DNA of 64,000 nt from Trogon surrucura (taxonomy: Eukaryota > Chordata > Aves > Trogoniformes > Trogonidae), in NCBI GenBank assembly GCA_020746105.1, contig CM036617.1, positions 134,381,845 to 134,445,844 on the forward strand, given 5' to 3'. This document shows, one piece after another, positions 45,601 through 60,600 of the stretch. Position 1 is the stretch's first letter. Each line of letters opens with the position of its first letter. The translations under genes and the position numbers were made by a program. A model generated the notes under the pieces. That model was not told the origin of the DNA. It did not search any database and saw nothing but the letters and a program-made list of their open reading frames with translations.

Positions 45601-48600
45601 TTTTGTCTTCTGTGACAAAATGAGGATGAAGCCTCATGAAGCATGGGCCATGTGAGTTGGGTCACTGACTTTTTTTTTTTTTTTCCCTTATTCTGGTTTT
45701 CAGTGGATCTACTTGACACAAGCACTGCGCAGAGTGAACTGGGCTGGCTTCCAGACCCTCCAGAAGTAGGGGTGAGTACACACATGCAAGGAAGGGGAGC
45801 GACTGGGATGGAAAAGCATAATCCAAGTTGAAATTTAACCCTGCCTCACAAAATTGGGCTTTTGCAGCTTCACCCTCTCCTGGACATTTTATGCTTTTTA
45901 TGTCTCCCTTGCAGCCTCTCAGCAGCCCCACCCACTAGCCAACTGTTTGAGGAACTGATGCTTCATTGACTTCCAGTAGCTGTCGGTGGTTAAACATGTC
46001 CTTGAGATATATTGTTTCCATGAAGTAACAAAACTTAATGGGGAAAAAGTGAAAAATCAAATCATCACCCAGTTTTTCATTCTAACATGTTGCAGATACA
46101 TCTTATGTCTCCTTTTCTGGGCAAATAGCCATGGCAGAAGTATTGCTGTCTCCAAGCCTCTCAAGAATTTAGAATCTTTGTCGGTTTAAAATTGTTTGGT
46201 CTTTTTTTTCCTCTTGAGTACTAAACTGAGTGATTCAGTTACACATTTTTTAACTCAGCAGCTGGTTGAAGAAATAACTGTTAAGTCATGGGGCAGCAAT
46301 CTTGCCTGCTGGGTGGGCTGCAAGGTTCTAGGGCTTTACACCCAGCCCTAACACTGTGTTTGGCTGGCCCATACAGCTGATAATGAGAGGAGCATTTTCC
46401 TTTGTTTCATGACTGGAAAATTGAGTTGATGGAAATGCTTCAAAACCTACTCCTGAAAGCGCTGCAAAATTGGACTCAAAAAGGCAACTGAGCTCTCAGC
46501 TATTTTTGTACAAGTATAGCTATTTTGTGTGAAGTACAGTTGAGCAGTCCCTCTAGTTTCACGACCTACGTTATCAAAGATTGTTTCCTTTGTAACAGTG
46601 GGACTGTGGGAGTGGGGAATTCAGGGACTGCGCTGCAGTAGCTAGAAGGGTGTATGTGAACACATATATGCAGTTCTTCATCCATATCTTTCTAGTAAGC
46701 CTCAAGCTCTCTTAAGGAGGAGGCATCTTTACCCTTGCTGCTTATAAAGTAGACCGGGGTTCAGCTTGTTCCTGACTCATTTTCACAACTTTCCTCTGTA
46801 ATGTGCTGTGGCTGGTTTAAATTCACCCCAGCCTCCTCCTGGTAGTCTTGCTGGGTGATCAAGAGACAGAAAGTGAGGTTCTCCCATACTGGCATAACTG
46901 CATTTGTTTCATTAATACAGCTGTTTTGGTTATTATTATTATACCCTACTCAAAACAGGTGCCCTAGTGAGACATACATGTAGATCATGTTTTCCTCATT
47001 GTTCTCTTTGTTGTCCTTGTTAACAGTCTGTGTGGTAATTTTAAGCCAGTACTAGGCTCCTAGGCATGTTCAGGATAAATTCTGCCTCATGAAGAGATCA
47101 GAAAAAAAACACTGAAAAGTGCATTCTGAAAATAATCCGATAGAAAGAAGACAAAACCTTTGTTGCAGAACATCTGATTTTTGCACAGCAGGTTCACAGC
47201 AGTGCTAGGCAGTGGCATACCCTTCTGCTTGTTACACCTGCTTTTTAAAACATGTATATTTAAAATATAGTAGTTGTAATTGGGAATTGTGAAAGATGCT
47301 GGAACACATGGCTGCAGAGCAATCTAAACTAATTGTTCAGGGTACTGTTGACTGATAAACTAAGAATGAAGAACAGATTCATTGACTTCTGATGAGCAAT
47401 TCTTTTGCAGGGATTTGTCTAATTACATCATTTCCCAATAACTGTTAAGTGGAAAGTGTACAAACTGCCACAAGCAAAAAGGGAACAATGGTCGATTCAC
47501 TTGGAATCAGAACTTCAAACAACTCTTTCTGAAACCATTCTTCGAAAACAAAAAAATATGTTCAAAAGAGAACTAGGATTAATTCAAAACATTTTTGTGA
47601 CACAAAAGAGCTAAGATTAATACTGAGTAGTCTGACTGCCTTGATTAGTAAGAGGCTGGAAACATCTGAGCTGTACTGCATACAGAGTTGAAGGGTATAT
47701 TTCATGTAACACTGCTACTTGTACCTAACCCCAGATGCCAGAGATCTCCCATCCTTGAGTTGGATTTGTGTCAATATGCTTATCACACAGAGGAGGAATT
47801 TGCTGTGAGGAATTTGCATGCTTTATGTGGTCAAGGTTCTCCGAGGCAGAGCTCGGAAGAGGTTGGATAGTTTTGTGGAGGCAGAATTACACCTTTGTTT
47901 TCTCCTCACTTTTAGCCCGTGTCAGTGGATGAAGTGACTTGCCATGTGTGTTTCAGGGTCAAACTTGATCTGTATCCAGCACAGACAATACCTTTGTTAA
48001 CACATGCTCAGCCTAAGAACTCTGAGCTATGTTCCTATCAGCATGGGACTGGGCATCACACGTCATTTCTTTGGACTTCTAGAGTACATTAATTCATAGT
48101 GAAATCTTGCTTAAGCTTAAAGGTAGTCTTTGAAAGTATTGCTACTTTAAGTAAAGTGTCTGTAGATGTTTGTTTGCTAAAAAGTTAGTGTTATCTTGCT
48201 TTGTAGCAGCTGTTTAGAAGGGCTTTCATTAATTTTAGGCTACTATAGAAAACTACCCTTAAAAAGGCAGACTGTAGTTCATATAATCACTTTCTTATCT
48301 ACCTTACCATCCCAAAACCCCATCATCTAACAGATTTCTTGATAATTTTTTTGTCTCTGAAATTTTGAGATAGCAATACCAGTTGGGCATGAGGAGGTGC
48401 ATTGCAGTACTAGTGGTAAATTGCCATTTTCCTAACATGTATTAGAGAGCTAATGATGATCACTTCAGAGGTGTCAGGAGTCCAGAATTTACTTGCTCCG
48501 ACATTTTTTTAAGGCTTCCCATGCTGCACAAATAACACTTGAACTGCTTTTAAAAAAATCACTAAAACTGTCCCTAAAGGATTTCTCAAATTCTATCATG

Positions 48601-51600
48601 AACAAATTCAGTTACTGGACATAGTATTGCTTCTTGGCAGCTTGTAAAATAACAATATAAAAAGTTATTTATCTCTGTTTTGCTTTTGAATATAGTTGTG
48701 TGAGCTTTGAACAGATGGTGCTGAGGAGTCATGTTATCCTGTTCATTTTGCTTTTAATAGACAAGGCCCTGAGCAACCCAAACTGGCTTTGAAGTTAGCC
48801 TTGCTACAAGCAGGGGATTGGAGTAGAGACCCAGAGGTCCCTTCCCACCTAAATCTTTCTGTGTTTATGTGCTAGTTTTGCATTGGTTGGTTGTTAGCAT
48901 TCTGAGCTTGAATTTTTATCCCAGGCACAAAAGGTGCTTCCAGTTTTATGTGATAGAATGTTTTGAATGTTGTAACATCTATTCATATAGATTTTTCTGT
49001 ATCAGTTTTTGTCGCTCTATGATACAATGTATTGGGCAATCCAGTATTTGTCTTTAGTTGCTATGATTATTTCATCCCCAGCTTGTGGACCTATCTTGAA
49101 ATTTTCATTTCATCCACTATTTCCACTTTCCTTTTTGTGAATGTGAATAGTGTTTGCATAATCCGGTCACACTGTCATGAGTACATCTGACTACCTAAGT
49201 TTCTAGCCATTTGTACTGTAGGATGCTGCATACTGGGCCCCTCAGCATGACTTTCTGTCTCTATGCTGTTGAATGGACAGTAAATTAAACACACTATTAT
49301 TTTTCACCTGGTATGTTTTATTGGGAGGCATCCTTTCACCAGTTCTACAGCTGTCTTTGCTTGTAAAAGAGTCCTTTTTCACAGTAACTTTGTTTTCTAT
49401 TTGGATGTCTGTTATTTCAGAAATCACATGAACTCCGCTGCTGCCACTAATTGTCAAATTGTGTCATATTTATTACAAATTAAAGGTTCAGCAATGCTGG
49501 TAGCTAGGTAATGGAGCATATTTTTCCGAAATTATATTTCTGTGTGGATTGTAGTATTATTAAAGCTTCCAGATGATTTTCTTGGTCTCCTTTCTAGACT
49601 GCTATTGCTCTCAATCTCCTATGCATGGCAAGGTGGAGGACATTTTTTTTTTTCTGCCTGTTCCCATTTCGTGCTTGCTTCCACACATCCTTCAAAGTGT
49701 TGCTATCAGCTTCATACTTCCTACCGCATTTCCTAGTGTGCATGGCACCTGATCTGTTCAACTTTTCCAAAGTCGACCTTCACACATGACTAAGGATGTG
49801 CTTTTAATCCCAATGGCCTAATGTATCCCAGAGGCTATTCATAAATATCCAGTAACTGCAACTGTTGTGGCTCCAAAAACACTTGAAAAAACTTTGGAAA
49901 TGATGTAATTATTGTGCAGTTCTGCACCCCGTATTTCACAGAAGGTCTGATTATGAACGTAACGGCGGCCAAAACTATGAGAATGGAATTTTAGTAAGCC
50001 AGTGCTCAGATATAATTTTTTTTGAAGCTGTTGTTTTTCCTATTAAATCCCAGGCATAGTACAAATTCTACAGTGCTCAATTATTTTCTTTCAATAGATT
50101 AAGAACCTGTGATCTGTCAGCAACTTTTATACCACTGACCACACAATAATGTTTGCATGTCTTCAGGTTCTAGCAAGGCAACGTTGTGTTCCACTGGACA
50201 AAGAGGTCCCAGTTGTAAATAACAGCTGATGGCTGGTTTCTGTTCCCATCACTTCTGCTCAGACAGGTGGGTCTGGGCATGAAAGAAATAGTGTCGTGAG
50301 CCACGCAGCCTTCAACCTGCAAGTGATTCCAGCATGGCACTCCTGTTTCATTAAACATGGGCAGTTTAATTAATCAGTCTTCTTGGTATCTTACTCTTGG
50401 CTAAGCCAGTCAGCTTTTTGTAGCATCTGAAGGTGGTGTGAAATGTTATTACACACATCTCTTCCCACAACTGTGGGCAATGCATGTCCTTCAAGATCTA
50501 ACTCAAAGGGATGTCACCACTTCTGAACCTGGGACAGAGTAGTGGTGTATACCTCAGGCTGCTCTCAGTTTAAGTATCAGGCATAGGGGATTGGTTCTTC
50601 CAAGGAACATGATCTGTATAAAAACAAGGGACAAATGCTTAGTAAAGTCAACAGCTCCCTCGAACTGGAAACAGCTCTCGCTTCAGGATCATGTCCTGAC
50701 ATGCCCTGCTACTGTTGATGTGTGGACTGGTGGAGATACTGGTTGATGATATTCTGTTAAGTGAAAATTAGTTGTTTTGTGTGGATTTGGGAGAAAAGGG
50801 GAAAAACCCCAAAGTTATGCATATCCACATATACTTTACTTAGAGGAATGAGAGGAAGGAGTAAAAAAAGTGACATGAGAAGAAGTCAAGTGTAAATTAA
50901 TAGCTGCACCATAGGCCACATTACATGAGCCACCAGCTGGGTAGCCTAGGATCAAGTCACTGCCACAGACCCATGTAACAATCTCGACTAGTGCAATGTT
51001 GTGACCTGAAGGGCAGAAAAGACCACGTTCTGAGCCGAAGCGAAGATGTTGTACAACGATGACATTCATCACCAAGGCTGCTCAGGCACTGCGGTGGTGA
51101 CAACACTGTTGCCTGGCAGCTTCAGGAAGCTGATTCACCCTTTTATAGGTGTTGAATGAGAGTGGACAAGGTTCACTAAACTTCCTCACGTCAACACAAA
51201 AGCGCCACAAGTCAGCTGGAGCTTTGAGGTGAGTCTGCCCTATAGCATGGTCTTCAGGAAGACTAACAGGCTATTTAAAACAAAAACCAAAACAACATTT
51301 ATTGTTAATACCAACCAAAATACTGGTGAGTTTGCAGGTAGGCAGGTTAGAAAGGAAAGGCTTTATAATTTTTGTTGCCTACTGCATCCTTGCTGGATGG
51401 ACCTATGCTTTGAAGTGTGATTCTTACCATCGCAGAAGCAGAATTGCAGAAAAAATATGCTCATTTCCTCTGATTTCTTGGAAGGTTTTATCTATTGCTT
51501 GTAAGACTTAGTTCCTGGCTTCTCTATGCTTGACCTGGAGCCTGCCCGCTCCTCACTGTGACTTTCATGCCGCCATCTCCTGCAGCTTGTTTTCTCCAAG

Positions 51601-54600
51601 CAGGTTTGATCATCTCAAAGAAAAGACACAATTACACTGTCTCTGTGTGGAATTCCACCTGATCCAAATTTAACAAGAAGCTATACAAACAAAGTCTTAC
51701 CTATCGATATTAGACTGATTTCCCAAGTTCTCTGTAAATATTAGAAGCATACTTGACATACCTTACAAAACCATAACTCAAACCATACAAAGCCCTCTGC
51801 CTATTAAAAAAAAAAATCACTTCCATTTACAGCAGATCCTATGCAATGGACAATGTAGTGCAAAAATAATAGAATGATTAGAACGTTTGCCTTATTGGTA
51901 CTATGACTTTGGACATAGAATTCTGAACTCTTAAGATGCACCATTTGATTTTCTACTCCTCTCCTTTTTGAACTTATTGATATTGTTAGAGGGTGTTAGC
52001 AAAATGAGTATATATGAAACAAGTATTCCAAAATAGCTAGGTGAAATTTTGGAGTAAGGTGTCATTATCCTTCACCTAGTAGCATCTGTTGTGACCAGAA
52101 CTGTTTTCATGCAAGACCTTAATGTGGTCAGACAGTTGAGAGAATAGGCAGACAGCAGAACCTGGGTTTGATAAACAGGTTTCTGTAATCAATGCACTGG
52201 AGCTCTGTGGCTCACATTAGGACCTTATCTTCCCATAAGAACCTGAGTACAAGTTAAATTGGAAGGAGGTGGGTGGGATGAGACCTATGTGCTAGTGCCC
52301 TGAAGGACAAGTAATTACATAATGCAGTTGCTCCTCCCTGAAAATAATCAATGGATCATTGTGGGGAAGAAATATATCATCCTACCCACAAAGGCGCTGT
52401 AGACAAGTAAACATCACTTCTGTATTCAGTTGTCTTAAAGACTTAATGATGATGTGATGAAATCAAACTTCTCTGACCATTGCCAAATGATCAAAAAACA
52501 AAAGCAGCCTCTTTGCTGTTCTCAGATCTAGAGTTACAGGACGACCATGAAGTTGTGTCTAGATGTCACCACACTTCTTTCATCATCGTCATCTAAATTG
52601 TCTTCCACACCAGCAAAAGAACTTGCAAGAGTGTTGAGAAACTTTTAGTGAAGGGTCACAGAGACTTCATTCTGGAACACTGCCAAAACACCACTGTGGT
52701 GCTGCTATTTTTGACTGGCTGGACTAGCTTTACCTGCTGACACATTTTTGTCAAATATATTTTAGCTGAAGAGAAGCTATTCATCACATCACGCAAGGTA
52801 CCAGCAAGATGCCTCTATTGTCACAGTCTTTGAGGCACTAAGCTAAGAATATAGTATGGGCAAACCTGTAATGTACAACTGCCTTCAACTCTGAATCTGT
52901 TCCAGGAAGGTATTTTTGGTCATGTCAGCATGCAATGTGCAAAAGTCAAAGAGACTCCACAGACAAAAGTGCTGCGGGGGGAAGGAGACAGAAATCGTTC
53001 AGTGATGTGTGTTCTGCAAAGTGGTTTTGGGCTTGGCACACCTGCAATGTATTGTTGCTGAAAAAATTGCTGTTTTGGGGCCCTGTGGCTTTTCTTCAGG
53101 AAGAGTTTTCATAGAGCAAAGTAGCACTCTGAATTCTGCTGCAAATTAGATGGGAAAGTGATGCACTTGCTAAGCACAGGTATGCTGTAGGTGGCTGTAA
53201 CTAACTCAGCCGATCTTTTCATCTCGGTGCATGTCTCTAACCCAAAGTTGAACAAACGACTGGTTTTCAGTATATGAACCCCTAACTCCTCCAGTGGAGA
53301 CATGCATCTCAGTTTAGTAACTGTAAGCCTATTGGCAAGATGCTTGCCTTGTTGTTGCCTTCTCTAAGTACCTTAAAAGTATCTCTGTGCCTTTCCCAGG
53401 GGTCTGCAGGCGACAGATTGTAAGCCACTGTGTGAAGCCAAGGTGAAAGCAAAAAAATATAGGTCACAGCAGGCAGGCTCATATCCAAAAGGAGACAGGG
53501 CAAGTCCCAGGCAAGGTGGGGATGGAGACAGCATTAATGGTGAGAGCTACAAGCTCTTTTGGCTCCTTTCTGAGTCCCTCCCCATCTTTCCTGTAGCCCC
53601 TTCAGGTACTGGAAGGACAGTATAAGGTCTGCCCGGAGCCTTCTCTTCTCCAGGCTGAACAGCCCCAACTGTCTCAGCCTGTCCTCGTAGGAGAGGTGCT
53701 CCAGCCCCTGATCATCTCTGTGGCCCTCCTCTGGATTTGCTCCAACAGGTCCATGTCACTCTTGTGGTGGGGAGTCCAGAGCTGGACGCAGTATTCTAGG
53801 TGGGGTCTTGCGAGAGCAGAGTAGAGGGTCAGAATAACCTCTGTTCACCTGCTGGCCACGCTTTTTTTGATGCAGCTCAGGATACGGCTGGCTTTTAGGG
53901 CTGCCAGCACACATTGCTGGCTCATGTTGAGTGCCTCATCAACCAGCATCCCCATGTCCTTCTCTGCAGGGCTGCTCTCAATCCACTCATCTCCCACCCT
54001 GTATTTGTGCTTGGGATTGCCCCAACCCAGATGCAAGACCTTGCACTTGGCCTTGTTGAATTTTCTGAGGTTTGCACAGGCCCACTTCTCAAGCCTGACA
54101 GCGTCCCTCCAGATGACATCCTATAAAGAACTCTTCAGCTTGATTGGAGCCGGGAATTGGACTAGATGATCTCAAATGGTCCTTTCCAGCCTTAGTCTTG
54201 CTATGATTCTGAGTCTCATGCCACAGTTTTCTTTAGCATCGTAAAACCACAGATCGCTCACTGCTAAAATGAGGAACTCTGACTCTCCCTGTCCCCCATT
54301 TCTTCTAGAAGAATGTTTCCCATCCTATGGCCAAACTGATGACTGGAGCAAGGATACAATATCTGGAGTGAAACAGGTTGAAAGCTATATTATCAAAGGA
54401 GGCTGGTTCAATGTCATTACCAGACAAACTGGAGAGCCAAGTAATTACTATTGATTGAACTGGACTTTAGCACACATGTTTATTAAGAACATTACATTAA
54501 AAATTAGAGGCATACATTTTGATTTTGCAGCAAATTCTCTGAGGATGTGAGACAGTTGCCTAGCAACTTCTGGACTCATCACCCTTTCATTAAGTGTTGT

Positions 54601-57600
54601 ATATAACAGTTTTCCTCTACTACTTTGAATTTAAAAGCTTCACTGAATAACGAAAAGAGGTCACAGGTGTGTTTAACAATGGTTCTGTATTGTTAGCATA
54701 AATAATATCCTCGGTTTACTTCCTTTTCCTGTCAGCAGTAGAGTCTAGAAAAATCAAGTCTGTCTCCCTTGTTATTTCTTTACACCACACTGTATATGAA
54801 ACTGTGCAATAGTCACTGCTAAGCATCTTTACTCTCAGTCTGAAAGAAGCTTGGCTGAAATAAGCTAAAAAATATAGGACTTGATAAGTTTTTTTTTCCA
54901 GTAGGAGAACTAAGAAATATAGTAGTTAATAGTTTCTTCCAGCAGTAGAGTTTAATTTTTTTCTTCTAGAGTTATCACTGTTGAAAGTGACACTTGGGTT
55001 TTGTATCACTTAAGTTTTGAAAATTGTATATTCAGGATATGCATCACAGCAGCCCGTATCTCTTGGCAAGACATGCAAAAATCGCTTTCTGGTGACACTT
55101 TTCTGTGGTACTGACTTAGGATAAACTGCTAATGGAAATTTATCTAACTCTAGGCCTTAAAATGCAATTACACCATTTCCATCGGCTTGGTGGAGACAGA
55201 CGCTCATGGAAAAATGCTTCTAAAAGCCAGTCCTAACATTGGCCATTTTTTGTGAAAGCTACTTTGCTCTTATTCTCCTTTCTAACGTGTTTTCCTCTGT
55301 TTTAATATATTTCAGGGTATGTTGTTGTAAATTCAGTTCTGTAGCATTTTCCAGAAGATTTGCAATGAAATAGTGCAAGAGGTGATTAAGTGATTGCCTC
55401 TTGTGGTGGATCAGCTGGGACTGATCAATCTGTTTCTCTCTCTTGATAACCTAAACCCTTTGACCTCCAGTAAGTGAAATAAGTGTAAATCCTGTGTGGT
55501 GCAGGTATATGCCAGCTGGATCAGATTAAGAGGGTGGGGTAACACTGGAAATTAATTACAGGGAGAAAAAGGAAACAAGAAGGGACACATAGATACCATC
55601 CACTGAACTTCCTGGGAGGAGACTGCTTGTACGCACTTAGGTAAATGGCTGAAATCGGCCAGGTTGGAGCTTGTGCTATCAGCAAGGCTTGTTAGCTTGA
55701 AGAACGTGCTCTGTTTTCAGAGCGGGGCTGCACAGGAGCTGTGCTCTGAGTCATGGCATAAAAGCAGAGCCTCCTTTGGCATTCTGTGTGTCCATCTCGT
55801 GTAATTCACTAGCAGAGTGACCTAGTCTCTGGGATCAGAAGCTAGGAGAGAGGTGGCAAGGTTGTGCTGTGAGTACGTGAAGTGACGGTGCTGGAGAAAT
55901 GTGTGAGTCTTACGCTCAGACCATGAGACTTGACAAGCCTCAAGTAATACAGAGACTGAAGCCTTGTTTAAATTGCATCTTAACCTGGGGGGTGATGTAA
56001 ACTCAAGATGCTTAAACTTGTGCCAATACCTATGTGGGCACTTGTTTCAGTTTAATCTGATTAAACATTTAAAGCATAATGAGAAAGGCAGTCTTAGCAT
56101 GGAGGAAAAAGGGTTCTAAGTTATTTTCCCTGTGGAGAAAACCTTACTTTCCAAGTTTTCAGTTCTCATACCTGACTTACAGAATGCAAAGAACATTCAC
56201 TTCTGAGTATCTGACCTGTGAAGAGGAAACTAGAACCACATAAAATTCAGCAAAAGTGTACGTTAAAATATATATGAAACCCTACTGGATTCATACAAAT
56301 AGTATCAGTGAGAGCATATAACCAGCTGAGCTCCTGTCCTCTCAGCCATTATTTACCTGGAGAGGAAGCAGAACCTAGTATGAAGTAGGAAAATCAGCTA
56401 AGCTTTAATAGTTAAATTAGGATTTGCAAAATACCACACTTAAAGAAGTGTGAACTCCAAACCAATGAGTGCTTGCTCTATCACAGTCCTTCTGTAATTG
56501 ACCTTCCCACTGTGTTAGGCCATCTTTTCTCTTACCCCAAAGGGCTATGCATTATTTTCAGACGCAGATAATAGTCCTGATCTATATGTCCTACTGTACA
56601 CTTTGAATGTAAAAAGTACACTTTGACTGTAAACAGAGAGAAGTGGCCAATACATGGGAGTAATGGGCATTTTTCTCCATTTATGAAAACAGTGTATAAA
56701 AAAAATAAATTGGAACCAAGGTAGGATGAAGGGGGTGTGCAGAGGGCCATGCACTGTGGTTCGCTTCAATTTGGCATAAGTCAAATCCAAATTACAGTAT
56801 CCTCTTTGCTGCCTATGTAAAGTTTAGGCAGGTGTGGGGCTCTAGACCAGATGCAGCCTTTGTTCAGTGTAAGAGACCTTTTAGCTAGCCAGGCTTTGAG
56901 CCCTTAATGCTATATGGGAATCAATCTTTTAGGCCAGCTTTTGTCATATTTGAAGTGAAACTTGTTTCTCACATCTGTCCTAACAATGTGTGTTTTCTTC
57001 TACCCTGGGAGCAGTGGAGCGAAGTGCAACAGATGATAAATGGTACCCCGGTCTATATGTACCAAGACTGCAGTGTGCTTTCTGAGGGTGACACTGATCA
57101 CTGGCTTCGCACCAACTGGATTTATCGGGGTGAGGCAGCTTCTCGGATTTATGTGGAGCTAAAGTTTACTGTGAGGGACTGCAAGAGCTTCAAAGGTGAA
57201 GTGGTGACCTGCAAAGAGACCTTCAATCTCTATTACATGGAGTCTGAACAAGATGTTGGGATCCAGTTCCGTCGTCCGTTGTTCATCAAGGTCTGTAGCA
57301 CTGGGTGTGAAATCTGAGTCATATCTTTCAGCTTAAACCAGCTGTGACTTGCTTGCTGGGGGAGGCCAGGAGAACTGGCACCTGGGGAGGGGCATGGATA
57401 GTAAGCGTTGTCCTTAGAACAAAGCTTTGCCCTCAGTGCCCTCTGTGATGCTCAGAGCAGCCTTGCCACAGGAGGCACAGGAGTTTTAAAAAGAAATCAG
57501 ACCTCCATTCTGCGTAACCACTCACTTAACTGGACACCACATAGGTAAGGGTTCTAAAGGGTTGTAACAGTGCTGGATGGTTAGACCAGTTTTTAAAAAT

Positions 57601-60600
57601 AGTAAAGCAGAGACCAAAGGACTTTGACTTGCTTTTGGTAATGAAGCAAAATTAGACCAAGTGAAGAACAGAATCCAGTTCAGGTCTCTGTGCTGCTGAT
57701 CACTTACTCTGATTGTTACAAGACATAGGGTCTTATTTTCTAAAACTGGAGATGATGGCTTACTATAATGAAATTCTCCCTTGTGTGAGAGTATTTAGCA
57801 CTGCTATATTTTAACTGCTGTTTCCCGCAGTGTAGTGCCCTCTTGTTATGGAAACATTTGAATTGCAGAACACAGAACCTCAACTTTTTTTTGTGGAGGA
57901 AATTCTACAACCCCGTTCTGTCCTAAAAGAAGCCACAGACCTAAATTACAGTGTGATGAAAACAAAGAACAATAAAGGACACCACAGGCAGAGCAGGACT
58001 CTGGTAACTGATTTCCTTCCTTTCCCAGTGCTCTTCTACTTCCCCTGCAGCCTGCCACGTGAATTTGTGCGATACCTCCACAACTCCTAAACCTGCCTTA
58101 TGATCCCACTGCCAGATGCAGCTGCTGTGCAGATCCTTTCATCTGCCATCCAACTACACAGCGGGTGGTGTCATGCAATGAGGAGGGGCCTGCGGTGGAG
58201 AAGATCAATTATCAGGCTTTCCCTCTGAGAAGAAAGGGCACCCCACCATCAGGAGATCTTGAGAAAGAAGGCCACCCAGCCTGCAGTCCAGCTCTTTCAT
58301 ATCCCTTGATATCATGGAGGCCCTTCCCATTTGCCCAAGCATTGAAAGCATCTCTCACTCACTCTCATCCTTTTGTTTGTTGAGACAGTGAGAATGTGAA
58401 AGCATGGGAGCATTTTTCACCTAAGTATCTACAGCACTGAAATATGTTGTGCTGCATGAGAAGCACCTTGCAGTAGATAATCTGATCTGCATCAAGTACA
58501 GCTTAGAAATAGGTAGCTGTAATGCACTGCTCATAAAAAAATCTCAGCTCTAAGCGGTGTTGTGATTTTTGCAAAGAAAAATATCACAGAAGAGAGATTT
58601 GCTTCTTTAGGGGCAGTTCCTAAAGACCTCTGAGATCAGAGGCCCAGAACATAGGGTTATTACTGTACAGATCTAAAAAAAATATTTTTTTTTTTAAGAT
58701 GGCTGAAACGGGAGCTCACGCTAGAAAGCTAGGCAAACAAAAATACGGAACACTTCACAAATTTGTGTGTACAGTACCCACTGTATAAGACCAGTGAAAG
58801 ACTGCAAAATCACTGGAAGGAGAAAAGTGCGGAAGTAAGAAAGGATGTGGACCCTACTGTTAACATCTCTTCCAGGTTCAAAGAAAGCACGCAGTGCACT
58901 GGCAATTAGAAGCATTTGAACACGCAGCCACTGAAAGAAGTTTAGTGTAAAAGAAGTTTGAGAGCATGAGTATCTCAACTGCTGCTGCCCGCCTGCTCAG
59001 ATGTTAAAGCTGTTGTCTTTTTCTCTTTCACTTAGCTGAACACTGTGGCCGCAGATCGGAGTTTCACAAGCAGAGACATTGAATCGGGTGCCATGCAGCT
59101 GAACACAGAAGTGTGCCCCATTGGGAAGCTGTCTCGCCGGGGCTTCTACTTGGCTTTCCAGAATTCTGGGGCTTGCGTAGCGATGGTGTCTGTCCGAGTG
59201 TATTACAAGACTTGCCCAGAGGCAGTGCGGGGCCTGGCCCGTTTTCCAGAGACGCTAGCAGGTTCGGAAGGGCTGACAGAAGTGCCCGGAGTCTGCGTGG
59301 AGTATGCAGCTGAGGAAGTGGGCTCTCCCCCCAGGATGCACTGCAGCACTGACGGGGAGTGGCTGGTACCCATGGGCCGATGCCTTTGTGCTGTGGGGTT
59401 TGAGGAAGTCGATGGGAGCTGCGTAGGTGAGTATGCAGCCAGACATTGGCTGTAGGCCACGGGAGAGGTTCCAGGGCTCTAGAGATCAGAGCATCTGTAA
59501 CCATAAAGTGGGATGAGGGGAGTTCGTGTGGTCTACCTCCCTCTTTCCTGCCCTCTGTGCCTGCCAGGTGCATCCTATACTTTCCTCCCCTCCTTAGCTT
59601 CTTTTTTCAGTTGTGATTTTTCTCCTTGTGTGTCAGGTGTAAGACCTGCACACACCTCTCCACTCCCTCTTGGGCTTCATCCAGGAGCCTTCATCTCTGG
59701 AGCTAGTTTCTGCGAGCTGTAACTCTGTGACTGACACTGACTCACTCAACAACTGGTTCCCAGTGCTTAAATGGCAGCCTTGTTCTCTCAGGGCAGACAG
59801 GTCAGACACACAGAACAGTGTATTTGTCCCGTGACTAGAAAGGTGAGAGCTGGAGGGGGGCAGCTTTCTCCTCTGTATTCCCCTCTGCTTGGAATGGGAT
59901 GTCTGTTCTGCCATGGGAAACCATGTAAAGCACATTGCACAATACTGTTGGTGCCTGACTCGTTTCTGAGGACGAGCAATTAGCAAGCATGGGAGTCGCT
60001 GCGGTGCTGGAGCCACAGAGCGAGCCAGGGTTGTTGGAGCAAACAGTGCAGGGCTCTGCCTTTGCCGCAGAGGTGACGGGAGTCAACTGCTTCGGGCAAC
60101 TTTGTGCCTTTGTCAGGGGAGAGGATAGGTGTGATGTTTTGGGGGATATGTACTACTGCAGAGGGAGGTAAAAGACAACACATATCTGCTCTTGTTTTTA
60201 GAGCTGTGTGGCACAAGACTTAAGGTATACAGAAAAAGGAATCCATGCACCACTCTCCGGGTCAGGCGGGTGCTCCATCTCTCTCTTTTGTTCTGTCTTT
60301 GCTCTGCTACAAGGATATGGTGCCTCTGTGAATCCACTCTGCTTGCTGCTTATTTTGCTTGGGGAGCTGGTGAAGGTTGAAGCACAAGATCCTTTCACTC
60401 CTCCAGCAATCCCCTCTCCTTGCACAGCCCAGCCAGTTTTTCCACTTAGGTGCTACAGAGCTCTCCCTGCCCTCCTGAGCACTCCCCTGGGAAGGGGCAG
60501 GGAAGCTGTCATGTCTGGACAAGCCCTGACTGCTATCACAGCATAGGTTCATTCTACATACATGCTTTTATCCCACTCCGCCCAAGTACAGCTGCAGCCA

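Larger units (their letters stand above)
45772..57014 (+). other. EPHA1: EPHA1 intron 2 (11.2 kb)
   Basis: The largest intron in the window. It holds a CR1 tip (48759-48871), a 5'-inverted CR1 (53595-54216) and an exon-like open segment (54309-54440), listed separately. The rest is AT-rich and unassigned. The acceptor gggagcag is weak in pyrimidines. Confidence 0.85.

Noticed and set aside
50836-51075. Minus-strand 79-codon frame as a small gene in EPHA1 intron 2
   Set aside because: No recognisable domain or splice context. The composition gives no support.
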